A DNA stretch of 64,000 nucleotides from Saccharina japonica (Eukaryota; Sar; Phaeophyceae; Laminariales; Laminariaceae): assembly GCA_008828725.1 (NCBI GenBank), contig MEHQ01003657.1, forward strand, positions 1 through 64,000, read 5' to 3'. Below are positions 24,206 through 37,075 of the stretch, in pieces; the first letter of the stretch is position 1; each line of letters starts with the position of its first letter. A program made the translations under genes and the position numbers. Below the pieces are notes generated by a model, which was given only the letters and a program-made list of their open reading frames with translations, was not told the DNA's origin and ran no database searches.

Positions 24206-27092
24206 GGGTAAATGTGTTCGGTTCCCTTAGGTTTGGAGTGAGTCGTATTCGTTTGGAACACCGTGACCTTCAACCATGGTCTCGAGTACGTCGTAGACGA
24301 CACTACCCGAATTATATATTAGGTTCGCCCTCCTGCCTCATTCCATCCGGTCCTGTCCCTAGGTACTCGCAAAGCACAGGCAAAAAATACTGCACGGCGT
24401 GCTGCACGTGAACACTCATTTAACAAGTCACACGTCACGACTTGTTCAACGAGGATTGCTCTACAAGGACTCGCGCTCTAAGCTTCCCGCTCTACGCGAG
24501 CAATACATAGTAAGTACTACACACGAGCGTGACATATTGCCACTAACATTGTTGGAACACAACTTCAAGCATAGTGTTCGTTCTTTGCAGTTGATTGCTT
24601 GCGCAAAATTATGTTTGGAGCATGGCTTGGAGTTATTATAACCCTAGCACATAATCTGAGGTACGTATTGGGAAACATTGATAGTATGACTTGGAAAAAG
24701 CGACGATTCAGTTGGTGCATTCTTAGTAGTACCTGTGTTTAGACCCAGAGGTAAATTTAAGACCCATCGTCCTTGTGCCTTCGGGAACTTCATATTGGAC
24801 ATGCACAGTAGGTACGCGGCACTAACAGAAGCAGCACCAAGCAGCGGCAAGCCGCACGGGCGGTATCCCGACTCAAGACAGTTGCCTAACAACCCGTAGA
24901 AACAGATAAACCGCCGCAGGGAACGCGGAGGCTCTAAACGGCAGCTAGAGTTTTGTGGTGTTGACGCGCGGCAGTGGAATGCGGGCGGCCTTAGGAATGC
25001 TCGGGGCCGACGGGTGTCCTTGTTGAATAAGATGGAAGAGCAACCGAAATGGAAGCTACTGGCTTCTTGCTGTGTTTTTTTATATCGGATATGCTGCTAC
25101 CTCTGCTATCACGAGATTCAGGGTATGGTGCGGCTGCGTTCCAACATAAATCGATTGCAGCGGCGCCTTTGCAACTGCCTTTCTATCTGGAGTCACGATC
25201 TACACCGTTGCTACGTTTAATATTAACGTCGCGTTGCTCAAGGTGGTGCTTGGTTTGTACGATGTTGACCGCGGTGTATATATGGACATACCAATTGCAC
25301 GTCTCGTCTGGGATTCTATTGCCGCTCGCTTCTACATACACCTTTCTTAGTACGAAATGGAGTTTACGATTGACTCTTCACCCCAACATGGTATACAGAC
25401 GCAGCAAAGTATGAGCTCTTAAGTGATACGTGTTTTGTTGCACGCCGTCGTAACGTCATTGCCGTCGCCGTCTTCTATGGGTTTTCTGGCATGTTATGGA
25501 TGCGGCGGTATTTCCTTTTGTTTTATTCGTCTTTTTCCGACTGGAGGAAACGGTCTGCTCTAAGTATAACGCCGCCTTTAGTCCTTCGTGTAGGTGCAAT
25601 ACCGGAGGCGGCGTGTAGGTATAGAATGCCGTGTAGGTAACAAAACACTCTGTTAAACGCCTACTTGATTGTTTTTTTTCTGAAGAGCATGTGCCTTCAA
25701 TGGTATTCCCATGCCATATATTTCTCGAAAGATTGCCGGTCAGATAAGGCCTTTGTACACTGCTCATGACTACAGCACGCATTGCATCCCCCGAACAACG
25801 CCGACTCACTATTCTTCTATACACAAACTAACCCTATCACCATAACGACCGGCGAATACTACGAGCTGTTTCATTTTTATATGCAGATAACACTTCATGC
25901 GCATGCTTTACTGCCTAACACCTTCGGCCTACGCAACGCATGGCGCGGATCGTCGTCGTTGCTGGCTTCAGCGCACGTTTCCAACTGACCGAAGGACACC
26001 GAAATATGTTAACACTCACACTTTTCATCGACAGTTGTATATTTTATGACAATTTTTTAGTAGTTGTGCGCATGTTTCGGGGCAGAAGTACTCAGGAATA
26101 ATTGATCACCCGCGTGGTACAGGTGCTGTAACAATACTAGTATTAATAGTGTGATTCGCATAATACAAGCACAACTGTTTTTTGGGAGGGGAAATCTCCA
26201 ACCCAACGGCGGATCGGCCCTAACTAGTAGTCATATTCGTGGTTGCTTGACTCAGCGAGGCAAGACATTGTTTATGGATAAAGCGTTTTCGGCTGTTAGG
26301 CTATATGAGCTAAACTCCATGCACGAAGACGACAGGGCGAGGCCGAAAACAGAAAGCACACGCCGAAGGGCCTATGCACAGCTTGATATGTAGCATGAAT
26401 GGTGATGCTGGCGATAACCGCGCGTCGTGCATACCTTTTCGGTGTAATTCAAACACATATATAGACTATCCCATCAACTGGCGTTTTTCGTGTGGACGAT
26501 GCGGAATTGTTCACGTGGTATACGCTAGATTATTCGTTGTGAGGTAAGTGGCGTTTGGACCTAGCCCTGGAATGACCTAGCGGGTTTTGTACTGATACGT
26601 AGGCATGATGGCGACCTGCATACCTGCGAAATCATCAACACTTACGATCACTGTTTTTTCCTACGGACAGGTCCTACCGCGAGTGCACCTACCCATCCGA
26701 GGGCGCATCGATGCTCCCCCCCTGGACTCTTCCTAACCTCAGAGGTAAAGGTACGGAGGTGTGAGCGACCGGTTATTTGCGTGGTGGTTCGTAGTACACG
26801 TTTACTGGCGGAATGCTATATCGTATTGAGTTTTTTATACTGCATGCAATTTTTAGGTTTTCGGGAGCAAACAAAAACAAGGAACAACCTCACAGTTGGC
26901 AGACCTCGCCCCCCCACTGTATTACTTCCGAGAAGGTCCCCCATGTTATAGGGCAAGTTCATTATGTGGTGCATAGTTTAACCACGCCGATAGGGGGAAT
27001 TTGTCCAACTTTTACTGAACCCTGGCTTGTAAATCTGGCCGCAATCACACAGGTCGCACAAAGTGTACGACATTAATGTTGCCAGGGTACTT
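24206..27092. other. Intergenic, no gene recognised
   Basis: ORFs up to about 120 codons (e.g. 25049-25414 plus, 25456-25824 minus) show no known domain and no partner copy. No exons were recognised. Confidence 0.45.
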
Positions 27093-27330
27093 ATATGTTT
27101 GGGGAAATGCCAAAATCAGGTATATCTGATCCATGTGTGCCAAAATCAGGCATATACCAAAACCAAGTAAACAGCGCACGCCATGAACGGTTTTTTTCAG
27201 GACGTTTTGGCTGTGAGAATTAACAAAACAATACGTTTGAATTTGCGCCTGAACAGCAGAATGATAGCGAATGTGTGTGTCCTCCAAACTATCGATAAAT
27301 GGTGTATGTTATTTTCAGTACAGGTATTAA
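27093..27330 (+). repeat. Dispersed repeat family A, copy 2
   Basis: Carries the same gaatttgcgcctgaacagca block and the same downstream tgtcctcca...ttttcagtacaggt context as copy 1. Confidence 0.6.
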
Positions 27331-29130
27331 TATTTGCCTAATATAGTCGTAGCCACATTGATAGTACAATAAAAATATCGAGTTAATTTTAGACTGAACT
27401 GCTCGCCTTCCGTACAGTGCCAGCAAGCAGCAGTTAGTAACTATATTACAACAGGACTATTGTGCTTTATGCGCGTGTATGAAACATTCGGTAGTCGTTG
27501 TCGCGGGTCGTTTGTACGTAGTGTGGTGATGTCTTAGTGTCGGGCGTAATTTAAACACTGTACGTATGGCCTCTGATTGGATCAAATTTCGCCAAAAACA
27601 GTTGAAAGGTAACGAAAGTAGACAAATCCAGGTGCACCTGGCCATTTAATGCAAAACTCAAGTACGATGTGAGGCTGGCCAATGACAGGCGTTCTACAGT
27701 GTAATACCTACTTAGGTTTAGTGTTTTACCTGTTTTTTACACCAAAGTGACCAGGTGTACCTGAGTTTGGCTGAAACACGTTTTGTTTTTTTCCTTCAAA
27801 AACCTCATTCGAGAGGACACAGTGAACGGTAGGAGTATTTAGGACCACGACTTCAATTTAGTCGTGAGTCAGACTTACAATGCAGTGTGATCATCCCAGC
27901 GTTAGACCAGAACACTACCAGATACGAAAAAAATGGTGCTTATACGAGGAAACATGGGTGATTTTACGTACTTAAACTTCATGCGAGGGTGAATGCTTCT
28001 CCAGGACACCCACATACACGACACTGATCACACTCACAACAAGTAAAACGACACGTTATAGTTATTTTGCGACCTCTCCAAGCCGGCAGGGGGTCCAATA
28101 AGGTGTATGAAATCCTCATACCTTCACGCCCTAAATTCAGCGGTCCCAGCGACAAAGCTGATCCAGGAAACGGGGGTGGTGCCAGAGTTGGTATAAGGCA
28201 ACCTGGAACATGTTATGGGCGAGGGAGCGATGGTAGTGAAATGAACGGGTGGCAAAGGCTTTTATGGTGCCGATATTGATTTGCTCTTTATCCTCATCGT
28301 GGATTACTGATCTGATCTCGGAAAAAGACAAAAAAAAAATAGGCGATCAACAAGGAAAAGGCAGAGCGTTTAACTTGTTTTACTCGGGAGGATAGTTAGG
28401 TTTCGAAATTGGAGGTAGTGCCTGAATTGGTTGTTGGTGTTGGTGTGACAAGATGACGAAGTCGCCCCTACCGCTTAATGCACAGTGGACGATCGTTGTG
28501 AGAGGTCGAGCTTGGGGCGGCAGACAGAACTCTTCATGAACGCAGTAAAAATCAGTACCGGTATGTGAACGAACAGCTATTGTTATGAGTGTGGATGCGA
28601 TTTTGGATCAAGTTCTACGTTTCGTAGTTTGGTTGCTGTTTGTACCCCTGTGGTGTTGATAACAAGCCCGAGCAGGAAATCTTGAATCACTGCAGTAGAA
28701 GGACACCGACTACAACGTGATGGGTATAGCGGGAGCTCCGTTTGGTAGATAGGGAGAATAATGTTGGGCAGGCCTCTTCCATACTTCTTGTTCATGCTGA
28801 TTCACGAGTAGTAAGTACTTTGTTTTTCAACGGTACTTCATGTCAAGCTTATAATGTCTAGTGTGCGTGGTAAACAATGCATTCCATAGTTATGGTGTCC
28901 ACATTCACTACCACTTGCGCGTACAAAGACTAACCCATGTCTTGTTGGTTGTGATGGTAAATACATGTGTCGGAGGTTGTAATTCCATGATCGGGTGCAA
29001 GTGTTGCCTGATTCGAGATGCCATACTTCAACATAGCATAGTCTGTTGACTGTTATGGTGTGTGTTTTCTTATATTACTTAGTAATATGTCTTGCTCAAG
29101 AGTTTCTGGCTCTTCTTGCACCTGCTACAC
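27331..29130. other. Intergenic, no gene recognised
   Basis: Contains caggtgcacctgg / caggtgtacctg words (27631, 27753) resembling the start of dispersed family A, and unrecognised short ORFs. Confidence 0.45.
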
Positions 29131-29195
29131 AGATTGAATATACTTGTGGTATTATCGCCGAAACATTGCCCTGGTAAAGTGTACTAGCTGGGGAA

Positions 29196-29290
29196 GTACA
29201 CTATTGAAATAGTTTGCGACGCTTGTGATCTTTTTACCAAGTCCCTGTTAAGGTGCATCAATGTATTGACATATGTTCCGGTTGTGCACA
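29196..29290 (+). pseudogene. Possible decayed Copia-type polyprotein end
   Basis: One frame reads GKYTIEIVCDACDLFTKSL. This resembles the end of Ty1/Copia RNase H regions, where a conserved (A)D-[IVL]-[FL]-T-K-x-L follows a TIE-x-[VI] strand. An in-frame stop lies just upstream and no integrase or RT motif (e.g. YVDD) was found nearby. It may be coincidence. Confidence 0.25.
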
Positions 29291-29299
29291 GCTCTTTTT

Positions 29300-31900
29300 T
29301 ATCTCAGACTTTACCCGGAACGATGCGTTTGTCTTCGAGGACCCTTGGTATTTATTTCAATGTAACATGGATTACATTCACGACATCATAAGGGTTATTG
29401 TTTTTGGACGCATTCTTTGAATTGTTTGTTTTCACTTCTGTGTTTTGGTTATGATGAAATGTTGGCCGGAATTGTTTTGTTCTAATTTGGATGAGGATAG
29501 CTTGACTGCCGCTTCCTGGTTTTTGTAAAGTTCACCATGTCCCTTGGGGACTTTTGCTAACTTCTTCTTAATCTCTTAGCTGGTTTACTACTTTTATTTG
29601 GCATGCAAATGCAACCTACCGTCAATACGTAGCCATCCTAGACAGGGCTTCATCTGGTATACCTAGTTCCACAAATGTTCTAGCGCATCTCATATCACAA
29701 CCGGTCCGTCATGGTCATATGACTCATTTACTGTGGTGTGCGACGTGCGATAGGCGTACTCATCAGTCATGAGTGCATTCAAAAGGCCACAACTGATAAG
29801 AAAGTGAGTGTTAATAATTCAAGCCTTGACTGGATCGTTTACATTACAATTACTACTAAGCAATTGTGCAATACTCGAGGAATTACAAGGGGGTCGGCCG
29901 CCCGTAATCTTCAAGCATACCATAAGCCCATAAAACAACAAAGTACACGAACACCTCCCCAGGGGGTGCCAGGGACGCATCGAATCTGCCTCCTTTCCTA
30001 AATAGATCTCGAATGCTGATATTTTTAAAGCCAAACACTGCACTTCTAAATTACACCATAAACACAAAACAAAACGGGACGCCGTCTCACGAAGCTCTTA
30101 TCTCGAACCTGAAATGCCCTTACTGTTAAAGCCCTTAATATAAACTTGTACTGCGGCGGAAAACAGCACAACTGCTTTGACTTGCCCTGCTTTGTGGCGG
30201 TCGATGTTTGTTGGTGTTGGTCCGTCAATGCACCTATCTAGTGGATTCGGGACCTGACTGCACCACAGTTTGGCGACCCCCCCATCCCACCCTCTCCCCT
30301 TTGTATAGTGCGGCCGTTCAGTAACACTTGCGGAGACTCGGAACAACGTCCGACTATCAAACACATCACAGCACACCAATTGGCGTGTTGATTGAAGATG
30401 CTGTGGACACATTTTGGAGTTTGCTACACTATTGAATGTCTCCACAGGGAATGTTTCACAACCACACCATGCAGCGGGGGGCGGGGGCTGCCTACCTGTG
30501 ACTCGCTAGTTACAAAAATAATAGGCGGGATTCTTCACCATTACGACGAGATACTACTAAACAGGCTGGGCATAAAGGGCCGCCCTCTCAGCGTCGGTAG
30601 CCCGGTAGGCTTTCACTTGTCATTATCTCTCAAGAAAAAGAAAGGTACGGTAATGAGACTGGAGTGGTTTGGGTTGATCCCTCGATAGCGTCAGGAGCGA
30701 ATTATGTGTACGACTATCGTGTAAACGTTAAACAAGACAAGGCATACATATTTTAAATCTCACACTAATAGGCGGGTTAGTGGGTTTAGCTTGAGTCAAA
30801 TGAAAAATAAAAGTCAGAGGGGGAACTTAGAGGGGGCGGGCAGAACAAAGAGTTTTGGATGTTTCACAACGAAATAGACCTCGGTCGGCAGTTGGGGGTA
30901 AAATATATAATCCTCACGTTCGTTACGTAGATAGATAGCTTGGATGGCTGTTTCTGCTGTATACAGCGGCAGTGCTACGGCAAAGGGGTCGTTTAAATCG
31001 GAAGCAGTCATGAGCCTGCATGGCTGCAGTGCTCAAGCTGAACGTTTTGCATATCTGTTTATAGCGTTTCTTCATAAATGTATGCCGTGCGGGTAAACAG
31101 CGCGACTTGACAACCTTCCACGAAAAAGACAAATTGTACTCCTTGATATACCAAACACAATAGTTCCAGCAAAAAGCGGTATAACACCCTTATGCACAAC
31201 GCAAATCTCGGTATAAACGTTTAGACTCAGATTCGACGGGAACAATGACACACATGATAAGGTCAACATTATTGTTACCTAAGTGGTTTCGCGTTCAGTC
31301 ATGACCTAACCCGGAATAAACGTTGAATGTCCAGCTCAGATAAAATCCTGTTGAAGAGAAATACAACTGGTCCGAAACATGATAGTCGTAAAAGGGGGTA
31401 CCCATCGTCGTAGGTGTGGAATGAATAAAAAAACAAGCGCTCACCCCGTGAACGTTTACATTGACAACACCATTGTGTACGGCATCAATACACTTACAAC
31501 AGAAGGGATGGAAAAACGCAGCGGGCGGAGGTGTCACGCTTGGACAATGATTATACGTCGTCGGAAACGTCTCGAGGGGGGCGTTGGGGGGTGGACATTA
31601 GGCATTCCCTTTCCGCGTTTTTCCTTGTCACAACTACGTCTCTAGTACGATTAAAATTATATATCATGATGCTGACAGATGTCGGGACCAATACGATCAA
31701 GATTTCGTGCAAAGGCGCGCAAACAATAATCGGATTCCACCTCTATATCGTACTCACTGGACAAAAACACGGGAATCCTGGTGAATCAGACTAGAAGGCG
31801 GTCTCAGGTTATTTCACGCTGTTCGCACCAGTGACAGCAACATAAGAGAAGAGTATCGTTAGCGTGTAGGGGTGGAGGACTTGAAACGTTTTCATTGTGA
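29300..31900. other. Intergenic, no gene recognised
   Basis: Small ORFs only. A Lys/Gln-rich minus frame near 29440-29580 (EIKKKLAKVPKGHGELYK) stands out in composition but has no recognised family. Confidence 0.4.
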
Positions 31901-31917
31901 GATATCATCATTGACTA

Positions 31918-32927
31918 CCGTATAACACGAAAGAAAGCACACCCCAGCGGTGATATCATTTTGGCATTTAAAAACATTATCACCGGGTGTCCTGTTGTGG
32001 AGGGGTGTGCTTTCTAACGTTTCCCCGGTGATAAACACCATGCACGAGAGCCCTGGAGCTAGGGGGTGTGATAACGAGAGGGTGTGACCACGACGGGGTG
32101 TGCTAGCGGCATTATTGATTGATAATAAGAGTTAACAGACGCGGACCAGATTCAGGGGGTGTGGTAATGAGAAGGTGTGACAACGGTATATCAATGATTG
32201 CCATGGAGTGATTGTGAACATACTTCGGCCAGAATGCAGGAGGTATGTTAGCAAGGGGTGTGCTAGCGCATGACAAGCTTGGTCTAAAAGCAGTTTGTTT
32301 TTCTATTCTCACGTTTTGCCGGTGATAGTAAGGCAGACACTTGAAACGCGGGGATATCAGCGAACATCCCTGCCTTGCTAGATACCGCAAAACGGTTACT
32401 GGTACCGGTACCATACAAGTACGCATTGATGAAACCACGAGGGTCGCACCGCAAGTACTGCAGGTGCTTCGCCGGTACCGGTACCAGTAGCCGAGGCAAC
32501 TCACACGGCGGACGTAGGAAGACGTGATAACGTTGGTGCCAGTACGGGTAAGCGCGCTGGCCCCAAGGAAAAACGACATGATCGTCGCCCGAGGCGCGAC
32601 AGCAGCAGCTACAGGTGGGGTCGAAGCCACAGACTCGTTCGGCCCACTGGGAGGGGGCGCAGCAGTTGCCTCCATGCTGGTATCCATACCGGTGCGGGTT
32701 GATTGTGAATTGTGGATGATGTCCACCCACCACCCACTAGGTGGTGTGATAATTGTGGAGTTAGACACTGTTTTCAGGCGTACACACGTAGGGGGTGTGT
32801 TATCTAACTAACCCACACCCGGTGATAAAGTGACGATGAAAAACGAAGTAAAACATATATCACCCGGTGTGCTTATGTAGGGGGGTGTGTTATTCAAGGG
32901 GGGTGTGCTTTCTTCCGTGTTGTACGG
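31918..32927. mobile_element. 1.0-kb TIR element with TA flanks and GGGTGTG repeats
   Basis: The left terminus (31918-31945, ccgtataacacgaaagaaag then cacacccc) matches the complement of the right terminus (about 32900-32927). Both are bordered by TA (31916-31917 and 32928-32929). Copies of gggtgtg/cacaccc fill both sub-ends. TA flanks suggest a Tc1/mariner-like or other TA-targeting family, not determined. The right half is shared, inverted, with 6986-7420. Confidence 0.7.
32112..32768 (-). CDS. Hypothetical ORF within the TIR element (218 codons)
   Basis: Open through most of the element. The N-terminal ~85 residues (SNSTIITPPSGWW, TSMEATAAPPPSGP, ESVASTPPVAAAVAP, SFFLGASALTRTGTN) align with the related frame at 7130-7380. 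There most differences are conservative, although one frameshift intervenes. That suggests the region once encoded protein. It is Ser/Thr/Pro/Ala-rich with a short hydrophobic patch. The C-terminal half is written in subterminal repeats and is probably not meaningful. No DDE triad or other catalytic motif is visible. It could be a captured exon or a decayed accessory ORF. Confidence 0.3.
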   Translation of the reverse strand: MSNSTIITPPSGWWVDIIHNSQSTRTGMDTSMEATAAPPPSGPNESVASTPPVAAAVAPRATIMSFFLGASALTRTGTNVITSSYVRRVSCLGYWYRYRRSTCSTCGATLVVSSMRTCMVPVPVTVLRYLARQGCSLISPRFKCLPYYHRQNVRIEKQTAFRPSLSCASTPLANIPPAFWPKYVHNHSMAIIDIPLSHLLITTPPESGPRLLTLIINQ

Positions 32928-33110
32928 TATGTGCTCGTGGCCGTACAGGGGTATATACAATGCCAAGCGTTGTAGCGTCGGCGAAACACATACACGCTTC
33001 GAGAAAAAAATATAAACAACTTTCCAGAATGAAGTTTCGGTTGTTCGCTTTCCCAACGATACATGGTCCTAACCCTATGTCTCATTCAAATTACCTGAGA
33101 ATTCGTCGGT

Positions 33111-33490
33111 GACGCACAGGGGTGCAATCGTCTTTTCGCGTTTATTGTCTTGACAAAGGCGATGGCCATTCCATGACCGGAATGCCTAACACAAGATTTT
33201 GCAGTAATTGATTTGCTCGATGGTTGGATTCTTTGATAGGAAATCTGCGCACACTCTCAGACGGCTGACTGAAGCAGCTAACAATATCCCAGTACATTTT
33301 AGATGGCGCACGGGGGTGCGATCGTCTTCAAACGCTTGTTGACTCGACGACGATAATGGCCATTCAATGATCGGAAGGCTCAGCACCCGGTTTTGAAGAA
33401 ATTATTTTGCTCGGGGTTTGAAACCTTTGATAACAATGATGCGTACACACTGAGACGGCTGACTGACGAAGTCCTCCAGAGGCTAACACA
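33111..33490. repeat. Degenerate ~190-bp tandem repeat, two copies
   Basis: Both units carry gcgcac.ggggtgc.atcgtctt, atggccattc.atga.cgga, tttgctcg, ttgataacaat-like words and cagacggctgactga in order (starts near 33111 and 33303). Confidence 0.85.
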
Positions 33491-35430
33491 GAGTGGTCGT
33501 GAGACAAGCAGCAGTGCACATATATATGCGTTAGGCGATAAATGCTCTGTTTAAAATGGCTCTCGTGGGAACAAAATCAAGCTTATAGTACGATGAACTC
33601 AGAACTTTTCAGATATGGATGTGAGGAGTGAACATAGGGGTAACTTCCTACCTTGCTTCTCCTACGTACGGTAAACACCGTCTCGTACGGTAACTTACAC
33701 TCACTTCAACGCAATTCCTTAGTCACATGTACCTTATTTGCGCACGTTGCCTTATTCTACAAGTTACTTGATGGAATGTCCTTCAAAAGATCTACTGACT
33801 GTACGTACGACAAGTGCTCACCATTCTGTATGCCTGGCATACATTTGCTGCAAAACTGCTCAAGTGTGATGGCGTAGTCTGCATACACAACCTAACGAAA
33901 AGCCACAGCTTACTCGTAGTCGGAGGTTAAGACACATTCCAAGATCGCCATACATTGTACATATGCAACACAATTCAGATAAACCTTGGGTAAAATACTT
34001 CACAAAGTCGTTCCTTAAAGCATGACTTCGTGCATTGTTGAAGAGCCATTCACGCACTTTTCACATAAGCGCCCAAACATGCCCCCCCGTCAAGCATGCG
34101 TGAAGCACCTCGATTGAAGTCAGTCCACACATTTGGCGACCCAGCACCCAGCGCGGGTCGAGCGCTTAAGGAAGCATAGTAATTGACCAAACGGCTTACA
34201 CCGTCTTCTAGTCAAAGGGAGATGAGTCCTATTCCTTGCGATGAACGTGACCAACACAGCAGCGCGCACGCAGCTTGAAAATGCGGCAATTATTACACGA
34301 AACACTTGTTTTAACTAGATCCGCAACTGAGACACTTACAAAAACACAGCTCTACGAATGGGGTTGGTCCGCTGCCGCGGACGAGACATCGCTGTCACCG
34401 GTGCTGCTGCTGCTAGGCTCTTGCGGCTGCTCTCCGCGATAGTCGATGAATCAAGGAGCTCAGTCTGGCCACAGACTGCTACTATGGTTTGGTTTATAGG
34501 GACGCCAGTGGGAACGAGTGAACTGCTACATCACCTACACACACGTAGCGATTTTGGGTACACTGCCAGTATTTTACGTAGACACCTTGCAAACAAAGAT
34601 TAACATTGTACAGCGTGTTGCACCCTGCCAGAACTATGGAAAGGTGTCTCAAGGCTGTGCACTGTTTCACGCCCTGCCAAGCAAAACATAGTTCCATTTG
34701 CTCCTGCTCTAGCAGATATTTGTCAATCGACCGACGGTCATACCCGTCGGACACACATTCGCACTCGTTGCCTAGCCTGGTTCCCCAAGACTTGCCTTAG
34801 TCTATCGGTTGGTCCAGTTTAGAAGAGATGGATCCTGCATCAACATAACCGCGTTATGATACACAATCTGAACATATAAGGACCGACGTGAAGAAGGCGA
34901 CACAGCACAGTACTAAGCGGACGAAATCAAATAATACGGCGGGTAAAGGACCTTCTCGTAATATACACCCCTAGTCCACCAGCGTAGGAGTTGACGTCCA
35001 CATAGCGTACAGTTACCTTAAAGTGGTACGACGTAATCAAGGCAAGTACGTTTTCCCACGAATTTCTGTTTTTGCTAACCCTAACAAAATATATATACTG
35101 CAAGAAAAAAACATCAAACAAACCAAAGTAGTGACTGCTAACGACACTCCTGTGCTGCAATATCCAATTAGAAATTACTTAGTACGTAGTGGCAACGCGA
35201 ATACCGTCAAGCGACCACGAGTCCGACGTACTGTTGCCCTTACAACATTCGTGCTGGTATAGTGCTGTGGACGATGCGCGCTATCAAGATCGTGTATTGC
35301 TCTGTTTGAACTATTAAAGTCTACTCCTAATGTTTTGGCGGCAGATAAGCGGTTGTCCGAACAAACGCTGTCTTCGAAAAAGCAAAACTCTTGCTGCTGC
35401 TACTGCATGTACGCCCTGTTGCTTAACACT
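33491..35430. other. Intergenic, no gene recognised
   Basis: No domain-bearing ORFs. A degenerate direct pair with a ccctgcca core lies at about 34620-34690. Confidence 0.45.
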
Positions 35431-35434
35431 TTTA

Positions 35435-35507
35435 GAACTGCAGTCCCGTTATGGAGACAAACCACTCTAATTCTAAGTAATGTGTCCCCAAAACGGGACT
35501 GCAGTCC
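35435..35507. mobile_element. 73-bp mariner-like MITE
   Basis: Inverted ends of about 25 bp (gaactgcagtcccgttatgg / complement ggactgcagtcccgttttgg) nearly meet in the middle and are flanked by TA on both sides (35433-35434, 35508-35509). CAGTCCCGTTTTGGGGACA-type ends are typical of Tc1/mariner-derived miniatures. Confidence 0.7.
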
Positions 35508-36353
35508 TATAAGGGTTAACACAGCAGTAAATTAGTGCAAAGAATGGTGCATATCCGTGCTCGTAGCTCTTGTATAGACGATTCGCTACACGCGTAATAC
35601 TGATGCTGTACAACTCTACAGGCGTACGAGTAGGCGTACAGATTAGTTTCCATAATGACGATGCTCCCGCTTGAAAACTCGCGATACCGCCCGGATTACA
35701 AGTAAACCACTCAGTGAATACAATAGGAACTTGTTGTGATATTGACAACAGGTAAAATGCGCTACATATCCACGCAAAAAAAAGCCAAACTCAATACGGT
35801 TGAGAAGGGGTACGTATGATATCATCATTCGTCATATTATTAAAGATATAAATTTCAACACGCTTTTGCGGAGTATAAGGTATTTGTGCGTCCACGTAGT
35901 AGACGAAAATATGAGCCCCCCTTTCAGTGTATACATGGTGCTTGCAGATCAGCGTATTTGGAGGCCTTTCCTCCCCGCGGTCTAACTACACTAAAATCAA
36001 GTAAATAAACCCACCCTAATTTAGAGAATGGAATTGTCACACCAATTTCAATATGTCTTGTTTTAAGACAAAAACCACATTTGTTTTAAAGAGTCATAAA
36101 AAATACAATAAAATATTAGACAGATGACGTACGTATGTACGCGTTTTAATTCCTTGGTATGTATGAATTACAATTCGATGTATGGTATGACAAATAAAAC
36201 ACGTCGTCAGCAGGGCGTATTTTGTATGGGACATAGTTGATGTACACACTTACTTATACGTACGCATGATACCATATACCAGGTATAATGCATAATACTA
36301 GTGCTGTGTGTATCCTATCTGCTATTGTTGGTTCTGGTGATGGTTTCAGTCGT

Positions 36354-36567
36354 TAAGGGCCCGTGTTAACGAAGAAGATAAAAAATCAAATTGGAAAAAT
36401 ATATATTAAATCCCGCTTTTCATTGGTCAACACACGCACCAGCACCAAAGATTAGGATCTTGGGGCATAATATTTGGTGCTGGTGCGTGTGTTGACCAAT
36501 GAAAAGCGAATTTGAATTTTTATTCTTCCAAATTGAATTTATGTTATACTCGTTAATATGGGCCCTA
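36354..36567. mobile_element. Foldback MITE with a perfect central hairpin
   Basis: The outer ends taagggcccgtgttaacg and the complement of cgttaatatgggcccta are imperfect inverted repeats, and inverted similarity continues inward (caaattggaa / ttccaaattg). The centre is a perfect palindrome: arms 36415-36449 and 36473-36507 (35 bp each) around a 23-nt loop. No coding capacity. Confidence 0.8.
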
Positions 36568-36884
36568 ACATAACCAGGAAATAATTTGTCCGGTGCTACC
36601 GGTTTAAACATGATTTTCTGTTTCATCCTTCTTTTATCCTGTTTTGTCCGGTTTTCGGTTATAACCGGATTAAACCGTCGAGCAAAAAAGAGTGTTTATT
36701 TCCGCGAAATACGTCTACTCGTACGCACCTGCTAGATTTCCATAAACAGGTCAAAACAAAGATTTTATTCTGACGGTGACAACCTCTACCCAAGGCTAAT
36801 GAAGTACACCTGTAACAGAGCTCCCAGTAAGAATGCCCGTAGAAAAAGTGAGTGAGGTCCAAGGGCGCACAAAAAAAATGTTTT

Positions 36885-37075
36885 CGACACCACACACCCC
36901 TGCTGTTCAGGCGCGAATACATTTATGATTTGTCATAGCCAAACAATCAGGAAAAAGACCGCTCGTATATACCTTGCGTTTTTTGCTTGGATCTAGTATC
37001 GTACGTCGTGTATCCCAGGTACTACGTCATATGTTATGAGAGGGACAAGGTATACCTTATTCTGGCTTTTGCACT
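36885..37075 (-). repeat. Dispersed repeat family A, copy 3 (inverted)
   Basis: Read on the minus strand it contains the ttggctatgac...cgcctgaacagcag block. It lacks the downstream part seen in the other copies. Confidence 0.5.
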
